This document shows, piece after piece, positions 46,535 through 57,844 of a stretch of 64,000 nucleotides of DNA. Position numbers and translations under genes: made by a program. The notes beneath the pieces are model-generated. The model was given only the letters and a program-made list of their open reading frames with translations. It had not been told where the DNA came from and did not search any database. Where the stretch lies: assembly GCA_025890175.1 (NCBI GenBank), contig JANPYM010000012.1:1714677-1778676 (forward strand), in the 5' to 3' direction. The DNA is from Ciborinia camelliae (Eukaryota; Ascomycota; Leotiomycetes; Helotiales; Sclerotiniaceae). Each line of letters begins with the position of its first letter. The first letter of the stretch is position 1.

Positions 46535-47502
46535 CTTCTCTTACGATTGAGGTATAATGTTGGTATATTGATAAGGATTTTAGAGAAAACAGTTTCTCGA
46601 CGTTGCGGTATTTTGAATCAAGAATACGATTCTTAACATACAAGACAACAGTTGGGCTTGAAATCTTTGTTGTCACAAAATAAACTTTCATTCAAGGGCC
46701 AAGGAAATTCAAATCATTGTCAAGAATAAAGACCAAGCCGAAAATTGAATCGTCGTTTTCGGATATGCTTTGTTTAATATTTAATGGGTTAGAAGAAAAT
46801 TTTGATGCTTTTGTAAATTGCAATACCCAATGAAAATTGTCATTTTTTTCTCAGCAAGAGTAGTAGTACAAATTATAATCCATACAATATCACAATAACT
46901 CGACTTTGTTTTCTAGAAAACAACCCCAGGACACAATACCTTGTGAAGATGCAAGCAAACCTTCAAAATTTCAAAATTAGGAGGAGGAACATTATTTTTT
47001 CCCCTTGTATCCCAGGCCCGATCATTGATTGCCGGCAGTGATGAATCAAACGAATAGACAGACCACTTGGTCAGGGTAACTGGCACGAATAATTGGAAAG
47101 CTTTCTCCAGTGGGATCAGTTGAATTGATTGAAATGCGGGGTATAACTCGTACCTTGACACCTAATATATATAGGCCGTAGGGTATAATTTCAAAATGCT
47201 CCCTTGAGAGAAATTTCTCTAACTAGACGAGGCAAGTGCTTGGTCTAGTGTTCTTGCTAATGCCGAATGCTTGCAACTTTTGCTAAATGCCGACTGGGCA
47301 GCTCAAGTGACACAGCATCGATATGATCCATGGCGCATGTAGAAGGTATGATGCAAATACCCGCTGGTGTATAGGCAGTTTGGAAGAAGCTGAAATACAA
47401 CACACCGAATGTTAATCTACGTATATATGGGGAAGATACCATTCTTCTAAAGACTCCCATGTTTAGAGGTCTAGCAATAATTTTATTGTAAACCATCTGG
47501 CT
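46535..47502. other. Divergent promoter region
   Basis: Divergent spacer between the C48-like gene (minus) and the MFS gene (plus). No coding sequence was recognised. A TATATATAGG element lies at 47165-47174 on the + strand. Confidence 0.5.
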
Positions 47503-49312
47503 ATGTCTTCATTCCTTAATAAAAAAGACACATTGAACGGAGCAACCGAAATCGACATTGTGCCATCTGGAGAGTCCGGTTGTCGTGATGATAATTATGA
47601 GTTATATAAGAGCATTATTGACGACGAAATCGAGCCATCCGAGACCAAGAAAGTATTGCGAAAGGTAGACTTTCGTATTCTCTCTTTAATGATGATAACC
47701 TATGTCTTACAATATCTTGATAAAAATTCCATCAACCTAGCGAGTGTCCTTGGTCTCAAAAAAGATGCGAATCTTGTCGGGCAAGATTACTCTTGGCTAA
47801 GTAAGATTTCCATCTCAGGATACCACCGAAAGAAGGGATTCCATGTGCTAACATCTCAACCCAAGGTTCAATGTTCTATATCGGGTATCTTGTATTTCAA
47901 TTTCCCATGGGATATCTTCTTCAGAAATTTCGTACTGGGAAATTCCTCTCCATTACAGTAATTTGCTGGGGTGCCGTTCTTCTTAGTACTCCGGCCTGTA
48001 AAAGCTTCGCGGGACTGGCCACGAACCGTTTTCTTCTGGGCGCTTTTGAAAGTGCAATAAACCCTGGATTCGTTCTTTTGATGTCAACTTGGTATACCCG
48101 AGACGAACAGCCTTTGCGACTTGAAGCCTGTAAGTACTAGTTCCAATCAACTATGCTACCACTTCATGTGTACTCTATATTCAAAGCGAATGTTGCCGTG
48201 CGATCTATCCATACTTACGTACCAATTGATTAACCTCCTCTTGGTCACTATTAGATTATAGCACCATCGGAATCGCAACAATGTTTTCTGGGCTTATCGG
48301 ATATGCAGTCGGACACATTAACACTGGACTTGCCAAATGGATGTATATTTTCCTCATTTTTGGATCGATAACAATGGCTTGGGGTTTCATCTCTCTCCTA
48401 TTACTTCCCGACAGTCCATCAACCACACGATTTCTGTCGGCTCGAGAGAAAGCTGTAGCTGTTGACAGGGTCGCGGCAAATCGCCAAGGTGTCAAGAACC
48501 ATGTTTTCAAGCCGTATCAAGCTGTACAGATGATCAAGGATCCCAAAACATGGATATTGTTCTTCATGGCGGTGGCGGGGCAAATACCAACGGCGGCAAT
48601 AACGAGTTTCGCCAGTATAAACATTGCGAGTTTTGGCTTCGATACTTTGAGCTCACAATACATGTTAATTCCTGGTGGGGCTGTTCAATTCCTCGGAATG
48701 TTGTTTGGTGGGTGGGTGGCAACAAGGTGGTCTGGGATGAGATGTGTGGTGATGATTGTAGCGAACTCAATTTGTATTGTCGGCTCTGGACTTCTTGTTG
48801 GGCTACCGACTGAAAATAAGGTACGGGTGGTTAGCCTTATGGAAGTAAGTTGCTGACTTGTGTAGTGGGGACGACTGGTGGCACTTTGGCTCTGCTATAC
48901 CCAGAACTTGGGATTTAGTATGAGTCTGACCATGATATCTTCCAACGTTGCAGGCTACACCAAAAAGCAGCTCACGGCGGCAGTAGTCTTTATTGGATTC
49001 TGTGCCGGAAATGTTGTTGGACCGCAGACATTCATTAACAGGGAAGCTCGTAAGCAAAAATCAATCATAAAAGCAAATAACTGCTTAAGCTGACATGATC
49101 TAGCCGGATATCGTACTGCATATTTGTCGATGTTAATTGCCTACAGCTTGAAACTAGCCATGGCCATTGTGCTGTACGTCTATATGTTCATGTCTAATAG
49201 ACGTAGAGATATGGAGCAAGGACTGGTGAGACCGACTGAGAAGGAGGTGATCGAATTAGGGATGCGAGATGTGACCGAGATTGACAATAAGGGTTTTAGG
49301 TATGTCTTGTGA
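47503..49312 (+). CDS. MFS transporter, anion:cation symporter (Dal5/Tna1-like) family
   Basis: Five exons: 47503-47800, 47866-48129, 48255-48820, 48866-49049 and 49104-49312. Introns are 45-125 bp with GTAAG/GTACGG donors, and the product is 506 residues. All junctions preserve frame and rebuild continuous family sequence (SWL|SSMFYIGYLVFQFPMGY; LRLEA|YYSTIGIATMFSG; TENK|WGRLVALW). About twelve transmembrane segments are expected. Family marks include RILSLMMITYVLQYLDKNSINLA in helix 1 and NRFLLGAFESAINPGF. This family takes up allantoate, nicotinate, pantothenate and similar organic anions across the plasma membrane. The substrate cannot be told from the sequence. It is the first gene of the metabolic block that extends to the window end. 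Confidence 0.93.
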
Positions 49313-49900
49313 ATCGGGGAGGACTCGAATCTTGACTTGTTTGATAAAGACAGTATCGTGACTTCAGTTAAACCTAGGAGATGCACAATAATTACTCAGC
49401 GAATGCTGCTCCTCAACTAATCTGGCGTGCAATATCCTGCTGCTTGGAAAAAGTGCATTTCATTCCATTCCAATCATTGGCGTATGTTCCAAGGAAGTCA
49501 TTTACTTCAGGAGAAGTGAACTAGTCAAGTGGAAGGATATGTTTTGTTGTGCTAATTGCGTTTATGAAAGCGGCTGTACCCATCCATGTAGCACCCCTCG
49601 AAAATAGAATCGGTTTTCATATGAACGATAAATATGTTATCAAAATAGTTGCCTACATTCAGTGTTATATCTCCTGCTTTCAAATTCTGCATGCATTCTG
49701 TGAAATTCGGGGTATCTTCAACTTGCGTGATCTGAGCGAAGAGCTTTTGAGGTCATCACATTAGATTCAAGGTAGAAAGTAAACTTGGAGCAGCGCATCT
49801 AGAGAACAGCTAATCGTTAGCAAACATTCGTGGCCTTGATTTCTGGGAACACCGTTGTGATAACTGCGCAACAGAAGAAGGGTATACACACCGAATATCC
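49313..49900. other. Convergent 3' region, no gene seen
   Basis: Tail-to-tail spacer between the MFS gene and the thioesterase gene. Short open frames show no family resemblance. Confidence 0.5.
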
Positions 49901-50443
49901 TCACAACTTTTCCTTGAATCGAATCCATAGTCCCTCCCCCGTTGTCAGAACAGTCCCCTCGGCGTTTTCAATCCAAGAATCAATATAAAATTTTCGCCCC
50001 ATAGTCTCTCTCAGCCTTGCAGCCACCATTATAATTTGCGGAGTCTGAATAAACTTCTTGTACGAAATATTGAGTCCGGCTGTAACCGCCGTTCTGGTCG
50101 CGGGTGACATTCTCGAGAGTAGCATTAACATGCCCATCGAATCATCCATTAAAACTGCCGCAATCCCACCATGAAGCATATGAGCCTTCCCATTCATTCC
50201 ATCTCCAAGACTGATAAGTCTGCGCACTTCATCTGTATGCGAATCAGATGTAGGCTTTTTGTAGAGAGAAATTGTTTCGCGAATGTTATTGCTGGTTTTA
50301 AGGGTTTCCGTGAAAAGGGAGTCTTCGGTGTCTGGCTTGACAATTGAAGAATATTCTGGGACCAGAATATAGTCTGAATTTTGTAGAAGTTTCGAACACC
50401 AAGGTATAGAATTGAAGTATTTCCAAGACTCTTCTTCCGCCAT
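49901..50443 (-). CDS. Hotdog-fold thioesterase (4HBT / PaaI-THEM4-like)
   Basis: Intronless, 180 residues. The hotdog signature HGGIAAVLMDDSMG starts at His91. HGG with the following acidic pair (Asp100/101) is the active-site region of PaaI-type acyl-CoA thioesterases. Later strands (GLNISYKKF, IIMVAARLRETMGRKFYIDSWIEN, TTGEGLWIRF) complete the fold. No targeting signal is obvious at the N-terminus, so a cytosolic acyl-CoA hydrolase is likely. It points tail-to-tail at the MFS gene and lies next to a PhyH dioxygenase on the same strand. The substrate is unknown. Confidence 0.9.
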   Translation of the reverse strand: MAEEESWKYFNSIPWCSKLLQNSDYILVPEYSSIVKPDTEDSLFTETLKTSNNIRETISLYKKPTSDSHTDEVRRLISLGDGMNGKAHMLHGGIAAVLMDDSMGMLMLLSRMSPATRTAVTAGLNISYKKFIQTPQIIMVAARLRETMGRKFYIDSWIENAEGTVLTTGEGLWIRFKEKL

Positions 50444-51051
50444 ATTGATGAATGGATTGAGGAAGTAATGACTCGGGAGCTATAAGGTTAAGCTCATAGG
50501 GCTGAGAAGGCTGCTTAGTCATAATCTTTTAGAGCACTTTCAAGACTTCGTTCAATATTCCCCCACAATTTTCATTCAACAACTCATAATCGTACTACAG
50601 TACTGACATCCTTTAATTCTTCACTATTTGTATCAATTGAAGAGCATAGATAACTGCCCAAATTCTCAGTAGAATTGTTTCATACGCGACCTTTTGAAGT
50701 TATTGGTTTAATTCCCTTCTATCTTACTCCAAGCATCGTGATAATCATGTTCATGCACTGCCAATGAGCAGTCAAATCCAATGCGTTCTACTTTTTGCAC
50801 TCAGCAGGCACAGTCTTGTTATGGTCAAATCAATTCCATTTTGAAGCATCTTCAATTTATATCAAACTTGCATTTTTATTCGAGCCACTATAAAAGTACC
50901 AGCATACCCAAGTGGGAACATAAATGCTAGTTAGAATGATCCGCAGACCTTTTGCAAAAAAGTATGGGCAGCAGGGGCAACTCCTACATCCCAAAGAACG
51001 TTCCCCAATGCCATTATACCACTTTGCTATCGCACCTCAGCTATTGGTGCA
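50444..51051. other. Intergenic, thioesterase promoter
   Basis: No gene was recognised. It should hold the thioesterase promoter and the 3' UTR of the dioxygenase gene. Confidence 0.5.
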
Positions 51052-52019
51052 TCAATCCGTAGATCCGTCTGAGAGGCCGTTGTCGCTAGTGCCCGCCGAC
51101 TCATTCAAGGTTTCGATGGTGAGCATTGGTGTGCCGTACGCATAACTCTTTGAACCAGCTAGATAATCAACACCGGGAATACGATGGTGAGTGGATGGAT
51201 ATCTCTTAGCACGCTCAAGGTAGTATGCATCGTGGTTATCGCCATCAGCAGCACGGTTGTAAGTTGCATAAATGACTCGACGATCATGCGTGCTGTTGTT
51301 TGGTCCACTTCGATGAGCGAAAGAGGTACCAAAGATGAGCATGTCTCCTATGTGGACTCCGTTAGTTCTGTGTTCGTCATTTTGGATCCGGAGATATGCA
51401 TTACCAGCTTTGAGATCAACTGGCATCCATTGCTGAGATTCGACCCAGCTCTTCTCAAGAGTGTTGTCGGAGCTGATTGGAATGTCCATCTTATGACTAC
51501 CCGGAACTACTTCCATACCTCCGTTTTTCGAATGAGCCGGATCAATTGCAATAGCAATAGACAAGTGCTTAAGGTTACTGAAAGATCCATAGCCAGCACG
51601 ATCAATGTGTGCTGCAAAGCCACCCGAACCGGCAAATTTGTAGTTGACTAGGAAGTTAGTAAGATTTTGAATGGTCGTAAAGGAACAAACTTACGCTTAT
51701 CCTTGAACAATACCATTGGTGCTTTTGCCAACTGGTCGACAATACCGACGTGCTTCACACCACGGAGCAATGAGTTGAATTCAGGGACCTTCTCTGTGAA
51801 ATTTTCAACCCTGCAAAGCACACGCTCGCCTTTGTTGTTGATCTCCTCATATTGAAGATAACCACAAGGCTCCTTGGCTCGTGGAAGATCATGAACAACT
51901 TGTGCCCAGGCCCTGTGCTTCTTAATTTCTTCTTCGCTGAAGCCATCGGTGATTACTAGGTAGCCATTCTCCTCGAAGAAGAGATGCTGTTGAGGAGTGA
52001 GAGTGTATAGGGATTCCAT
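51052..52019 (-). CDS. Phytanoyl-CoA dioxygenase (PhyH) family Fe(II)/2-oxoglutarate oxygenase
   Basis: Two exons, 52019-51695 and 51647-51052, with a 47-bp intron (GTAAGT...CCTAG), give 306 residues starting MESLYTLTPQQ. The open frame begins three codons earlier without an ATG. The double-stranded beta-helix metal triad is visible: His122 and Asp124 in AAHIDRAG, and His220 in SFAHRSGPN. An Arg (231 or 232, HDRR) lies where it would bind 2-oxoglutarate. The N-terminal FFEENGYLVITDGFS is typical. Such enzymes hydroxylate lipids, alkaloids or polyketides, often in secondary metabolism. The neighbouring transporter and thioesterase genes suggest a catabolic or small-molecule role, by inference. 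Confidence 0.93.
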
Positions 52020-52893
52020 TGGATACAACTGTAGTCGTTATGTGTCGGGTTAAAGGAGGGTTATTGGTACTCAAACGTATTTTCTACCAAGGTGAACGAA
52101 AACCCGGATATCGAAGCAACTTTTGAGAAGAAAAGAACAGAAGAAATCTCAGAGCTTGAAATCAAATAGAAGGAAATATTCAAAACGCGGGACAGTACCG
52201 GAACAATTAGAAGCAATAATTTCTTATTGTGCCGCTCCTGCGTCTTGCGATTCTCTTGAGAAAAGGACAAAGATCGTTCTAATTATCCCATTTCCATTCA
52301 CTCAGTCTTGTCATTTAAATTTAAATGATCATATTGTGGGGATAGTATGTACATGGTGCTTGCTAAGCAGTATGATTCTAAGAATACCATTCAACACGCT
52401 TCTGTCAACAATATCAGATTTTACGTTGTGAGTGTTGTTTTTCATCAAGCATGTGGTCGGATGCGAAAGCGAAGTCGGTAAAAGTGATGAAAGATTGTGT
52501 TGTTTTGCTTCTGTGATTGCAAAGATAAACTCATCTACATTATTATATCCATCTCCTATGGGCAATTAACAAGTCATGTTCCCCTCGAGCCCCCCTATTC
52601 TATACTGGAAGTTTCCTCCACAGTGAATCTCTCAACACCCCCTTCCCAAGATCGCGGCTATCTGTAGTATTCAAATACTTCCAGGTTGCCTCGAATTCGA
52701 GTCTCTCCTTACAATCCGCGCTCACCCCACAGTTTGCAAATTAGTGGCTGAAATACCCACTTGTAATACTCGAGTACATGGATGATTTAGTTTTTATCTT
52801 GTTCAATCTGGTGTATTGATATAAATTGAATGGCTTACCCTCTCAATCTCAAGGTAGGTACCTATTTCCCGCCGGCTTTGATTTCGGATATTT

Positions 52894-52978
52894 TAGCCAC
52901 CGGCGAGATAAGCGGTTTAAGATTGCTTCGGAATAATCTAGCTATCGGCAGGATAAGCGATTGAAGATTACTTCGGAT
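52894..52978. repeat. 45-bp-period direct repeat, two diverged copies, each with GATAAGCG
   Basis: Copies start at 52894 and 52939. Each begins TAGC, contains a CGGC...GATAAGCG core and a GAAGATTACTTCGGA-like or TAAGATTGCTTCGGA end. About 80% of aligned bases agree by eye. It lies 0.9 kb upstream of the PhyH start. Confidence 0.8.
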
Positions 52979-54277
52979 GAGAAAAGCGATGCTTTTCGGA
53001 TCCCTAACAGTCAAAGCCGGCCGAGTGAAATTAAGTCGAACATCAACACTCTGTGCAGACTTTGTTATTGTTATGGGGCTTTTGGTTTACATGAAGTGAT
53101 CAATCTTTTGGAGCTAGGTGTGTTCTTCCCTCGGGTCTGTATTATTGGGATCCTTCCAGAAAACCATACAACACGCTTCTTGTGTCCTGAACCAACAACA
53201 ATCCGCAGCCTCCAACCACCAATCTCCAACAATCAACCGACATATCTATCCACATACCTACCTAGGCATCGAGGTGACAATATTCAACTCTTAATAGGCA
53301 ATAATGATCAGGCCATAAAATTATGATTGTCTGACAAACATACTCCGTGAAAGAAATTAACAATCTGATGATTGATCACGTTTACCGATGTCAAGGAAAG
53401 GAAAGCTTTGCACTCGTATAATTTGCAAAATTACTCGCAAACACATTGAAGGTAGCCATCTAGGCACAAAAAACCTCGCCAAGTCTCTACCTATTCAGGG
53501 GTTACTACCTAGGTAGCAGCAAGTTAGACCGAGCATTGTTCAGATATACATCACGTGATCATAATCAGGAACTTCTACTTAATGCCCGCTTTCCTTTTGT
53601 CGTCTTCCATGTCTCTTCACCTCTACCTCAGAATCTGTATCAACCAACATCTTATGATTATGAGACTTCGAATCAAGTACATTTTAATTTGAGAGCAGGC
53701 CCTAAGACACTTTGATCCAACTACAGTACACCACAATGATCCTTTGTCGGACCACCAACCGTTAGAACCGAGAAGAGCAAACTTTGATTGGTTTTCTTAC
53801 CTCGATTCGTTATCTATGCTGTAACGGTATTATATGCACGGAGTATAACAAGTCACCAACATCAAAATTTCAATATAATCCTTTCAATTTCTGGGGACGC
53901 TTCACTCCTGCCTATTTGGATTTCACACTCGATTCTAGGATAATATACCAGTCTCCAAAAGAGAAATCCTTTGATAACGGTGAACTTTGAAGTTTGAGCC
54001 GTATAGTAGTTCGTGATGCTTCATTAGATGTTATCCAATGGCTTGCTTCCATCATATCACCAACTGGTTAGTGCAATGCAAGGCAAGGCTTCGGTTGATC
54101 TGCGGATTTATGTTATCTTATATTACATCATCATAAGAATCTATAAACTGACCAATTAGAACCATGTGGGGGTATCCGGACGATCACTGAATAACGTTCC
54201 CCTTGCTTTGATTGGATTGGTTTATGCATTTTACAACGTAAAATAAAGCCAAAATATAAGAACGTTAAATCTCTTAA

Positions 54278-54288
54278 GATAAGATAAG
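54278..54288 (+). promoter_or_regulatory. Overlapping GATAAG pair upstream of OPT gene 1
   Basis: Two overlapping GATAAG hexamers about 0.9 kb upstream of the OPT start. A further GATAAG occurs at 55023-55028. HGATAR is the target of AreA/Nit2 GATA factors that control nitrogen-source genes in fungi. Use of these sites is inference. Confidence 0.35.
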
Positions 54289-55056
54289 ATTTATGGTCAC
54301 TTGTGTCAGTTGCGGGGGGGTTTTATCATATCACGTGTACACTAGCTTATCTAGATTCACTCTTGTCGTTTTCAAATCCTCATCCTTCTTCTCCCAAACC
54401 ACCCACTTTTCTGTGTCCCCACCACAGTGCCAATAATTCGTATCTTGCATATGCATGTAACTTCAACATTCGAGCGACTTATCGGATTGTGGTTGTAACG
54501 CGTCTTTTGACCATTTTCTCGGAAGATTGCAACAATCAGGTCTGCATCTGTACTCCCAAGATAAGTGGCAAGGTTATTGATATCGAGAAATCCTGCTGTA
54601 TATATATATATATATATATTTACCTGCAAAGTTGCGGGGAAACGTGCTCATTCAGGAAGTTGTCAAGGAAAGTTATAAGTGCCAAGCCGTTTAGGAATCA
54701 TATGTCCCAAGAACGTCTACAATCTTGGTATTTGAATTTGAAGGGTAAGGAGAGTTGGAAATATTGAGAGTTGGCATCATCGGGCATGCTGCCATCTTGG
54801 AACCGCATCCATGCTTTCTAGAAAGATATTAATCACAAAATATTGGGAATGTTGGTTCCCGGTCCAGCGACTCGACGAACTCGATGATATGTCGCCAGAA
54901 AGCCAGCTGAAAATTTGAGATTAGCTAGTAGCTTCCTTGCTAGCTGGCTCTCCACTCCTGGCATTATGGGATGGTTGCAGCCATTTCAAATTCCCCCAAC
55001 AGGGTCAAACCCTTGGATAATAGATAAGGCCTGTGAGATAACACAGATGCGGGGTC

Positions 55057-55063
55057 TATAAAA
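55057..55063 (+). promoter_or_regulatory. TATA box of OPT gene 1
   Basis: TATAAAA lies 106 bp before the start codon, in a G-rich context (GGGGTCTATAAAAACGC). Confidence 0.5.
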
Positions 55064-55162
55064 ACGCATTATAGAAGCTCAGCAGTTTCCAGAGATTTTT
55101 GCTGCAGTGCCCAAAGTAAACATTCTAGATTGTCTTTTTTCCCTACCAGAATTGGATCCACG

Positions 55163-57844
55163 ATGGATACCATTGATGCCCATCGAGAAGAAAGGAATTC
55201 TGTATCACAGAACTCTATAGAATCCCATGTTCTCGAAAAGAAGACTGCGGATGTTGAGATCCAAGCCGTCGACTCAAACGATTTTCAGGACATCTCCGAC
55301 GAAAAGATCTTCGTACCCGGAGAAAACGATGCCTTCATCGATCCTCGCCTGAAGGATTATCCCATCCCTTTGGTAGCCAAGACAGTTGACCTGCACAATG
55401 ATCCTACGTAAGTAAATCCTGCAGTGAAAGGCAAACAAACGTTCATGCCGATGCTCATCGTCCCACCATAGGGAGCCAATTCTCACATTTCGATTTTGGT
55501 TCTGCTCAACCTTTTGGGTGGTCATTGGGTGTGGAATATCTTCATTCTACTACTTTAAGCCTTACTCCATGACCCTCACGAGCTATGCTGTGCAACTCCT
55601 ATCATGGGGAATGGGTGCTGCAATGGCCGCTTATCTGCCAAAGAGAACCTTCAATACCTTTGGTTACAAATGGAGTTTCAATCCAGGACCATGGAACGCA
55701 AAAGAACATGCGCTCATTGTGGTCTCTTACTGGGGTAGTGTGAGTATATTTTATGACCCTTCATTATCACCTTCACTGACCATAAGATTAAGTGCTATAC
55801 CGCATACGGCCTTGGTCCACTTTCTGCAATGGAATTATACTATGGTCGCAAGATAAATCCTGGATGGGGAATTTTATTTCTTATCACGACCCAGATGATA
55901 GGTTATGGATTTGCGGGACTCTTTCGGGATATCCTCGTTCGACCTCCAAATATCTACTATCCAGGAGTCCTACCAAACGTATCTCTGTTTAACGCAATGC
56001 ACAAGAATCCTGCCGTTACTAAAAGATCTCTCAAATTTTTTGCCATTGTTGCATCAGCTGCATTCGTTTATGAATGGTTTCCTTCGGTCATCTTTCCAAT
56101 GTTGAGCTCCATTCCATTGATTTGCTATTTTGGCCATGGAAATTGGAAAGCGTATTTGATGGGCTCCGGCTACTATGGCTTTGTATGTTGTTTTCATTTG
56201 AATGTTGCAACTATCCTAGACTAATGAACATTTCAGGGACTCCTCGATATCAGCTTAGATTGGAACTATGTTTCCTTTTGGTCACCACTTTACACACCAT
56301 TGTGGGCAAATGCAAATCAGTTCATTGGTGCAATGATTGCATGCTGGATTATTTTCCCAGCTATATATTTCACGAATAGTCTAAACGCCTTGAACTTTGC
56401 CCCTATGGATTCCGGTACATGGGATGATACTGGCGCAAAGTATAATATCTCGAGAATACTCAATCCGGATTTCACACTGAATCAAGAAGCAATGGATGCT
56501 TATTCTCAGCCCTACTGGTCTGCATCCTATGCTCTTCAATTCTTCTTCGGGTTTGCTGCATCTACCGGCGCCATGGTTTACGCGGTGCTTTGGTATGGTG
56601 CCCCTGCCTACCGTGGAATCAAAGATGCTTTCAGCAACAGAAGAAATAGTTATGATGATCCTTATCTTAAGCTCATGGAAATCTTTCCTCGTGTTCCACA
56701 TTGGTGGTATGCAATTCTGTTGCTCATCTGCACTGCGCTTTCAATTGGTCAACTTTATGGAGGAGAAATGCAACTTCCTTGGTGGTACGTCTCTCCCTTT
56801 TTACTTCAATGTTACCCATCAGCTGATTGGTTAATGTAGGGGCTTTATACTTATCTCAATAATCTCATGCATATTCACATTTCCGAATGGAATACTTTGG
56901 GGAGTCGCCAATATGCAAGTTGGAATGTCATTCTTGTCTGAAGTCATCGCTGGAGCTCTTTTCCCAGGAAAGCCCCTCGGAGTTCTCACCTGCATGGTCT
57001 ACGGTCGACAAATCTTGGAACAGAACCTCAATCTGATTTCTGATTATAAGTTTGGTTTTTACATGAAAATTCCAGAAACGGAAATGTTTGTTGGACAAGT
57101 TTATGGTACACTTCTGGGTCCATTCATTAATTACGGCATGATGAGTAAGACCCACTCCCCTTTCGTACACAGAAAAATCAACTAATTCCCCATCGCCAGG
57201 ATTTATAATAGACACCGAAGGTCCCAAACTAACCGGCGCAATCCCCTCACAAGCTTGGGACGCCGTCAAGACCCGTAACTACTATTCCCTCTCCGTAATC
57301 TGGGGAATTCTTGGCCCCAAAGTCTTTTTCGGAAGCGGTTCAATATATTCCTGGATCTACTACGGATTCATCATCGGTCCCGCCCTCGTCGTCCTAACAT
57401 ATATCGTTCATAGATGGAAACCTCAGTGGAAAGTGGAGGAGGTTTTTAACCCAACCTTGATTTTCTCTGGGGCTACCTGGTTCCCTGTCTATCAAACTAC
57501 AAACTTAATGACTAGTGCTGCTGTCTCGACATTTTTGTAAGTATCTTTTGATTCCTTTTCATCCTCCTTACACCCATGCCCCTTTTCCATTTCATTTTCT
57601 CCCCCCCACAAACTAATAATTAAACAGCATGGGCTATGTATACCGTTACCACCCCGTCTGGTTCCGTAAATACAACTACCTTCTAGGCGTCGGTCTCGAC
57701 TGCGGCACCCAGCTTATGCAAACCGTCATGGTATTTGGACTCAATCTACCCAATGCGACGTTTCCCAATTGGTGGGGGAATAACGCCATAGCCATTGATC
57801 GATGCTTCGCCCCTGGTAATATACCGGTTAATGCTTTGAACTGA
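55163..57844 (+). CDS. OPT-family oligopeptide transporter 1 (isp4-like)
   Basis: Seven exons: 55163-55407, 55472-55739, 55793-56182, 56237-56784, 56840-57144, 57200-57536 and 57628-57844. They give 769 residues; introns are 53-91 bp. Every junction keeps frame and rebuilds OPT sequence, for example YWGS|CYTAYGLGPLSAMELYYG and PWW|GFILISII. Family marks include NPGPWNAKEHAL, the SLDWNYVSFWSPLYTP block, GRQILEQNLNLISDYKFGFYMKIP and the C-terminal NATFPNWWGNN. About 14-16 membrane helices are expected. It imports tetra- to hexapeptides or glutathione-type substrates with protons. The N-terminal ~80 residues are an acidic cytosolic tail with likely regulatory sites. The open frame extends upstream without an ATG; 55163 is the first. 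Confidence 0.95.

Larger units (their letters stand above)
52020..55162. other. 3-kb intergenic region with candidate GATA-type regulatory sites
   Basis: Divergent spacer between the PhyH gene and the first OPT gene. No coding sequence was recognised. It holds a 45-bp direct repeat (listed), a GATAAGATAAG pair near 54278, an AT dinucleotide run (54598-54620), a GATAAG at 55023 and a TATAAAA at 55057. Confidence 0.55.
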
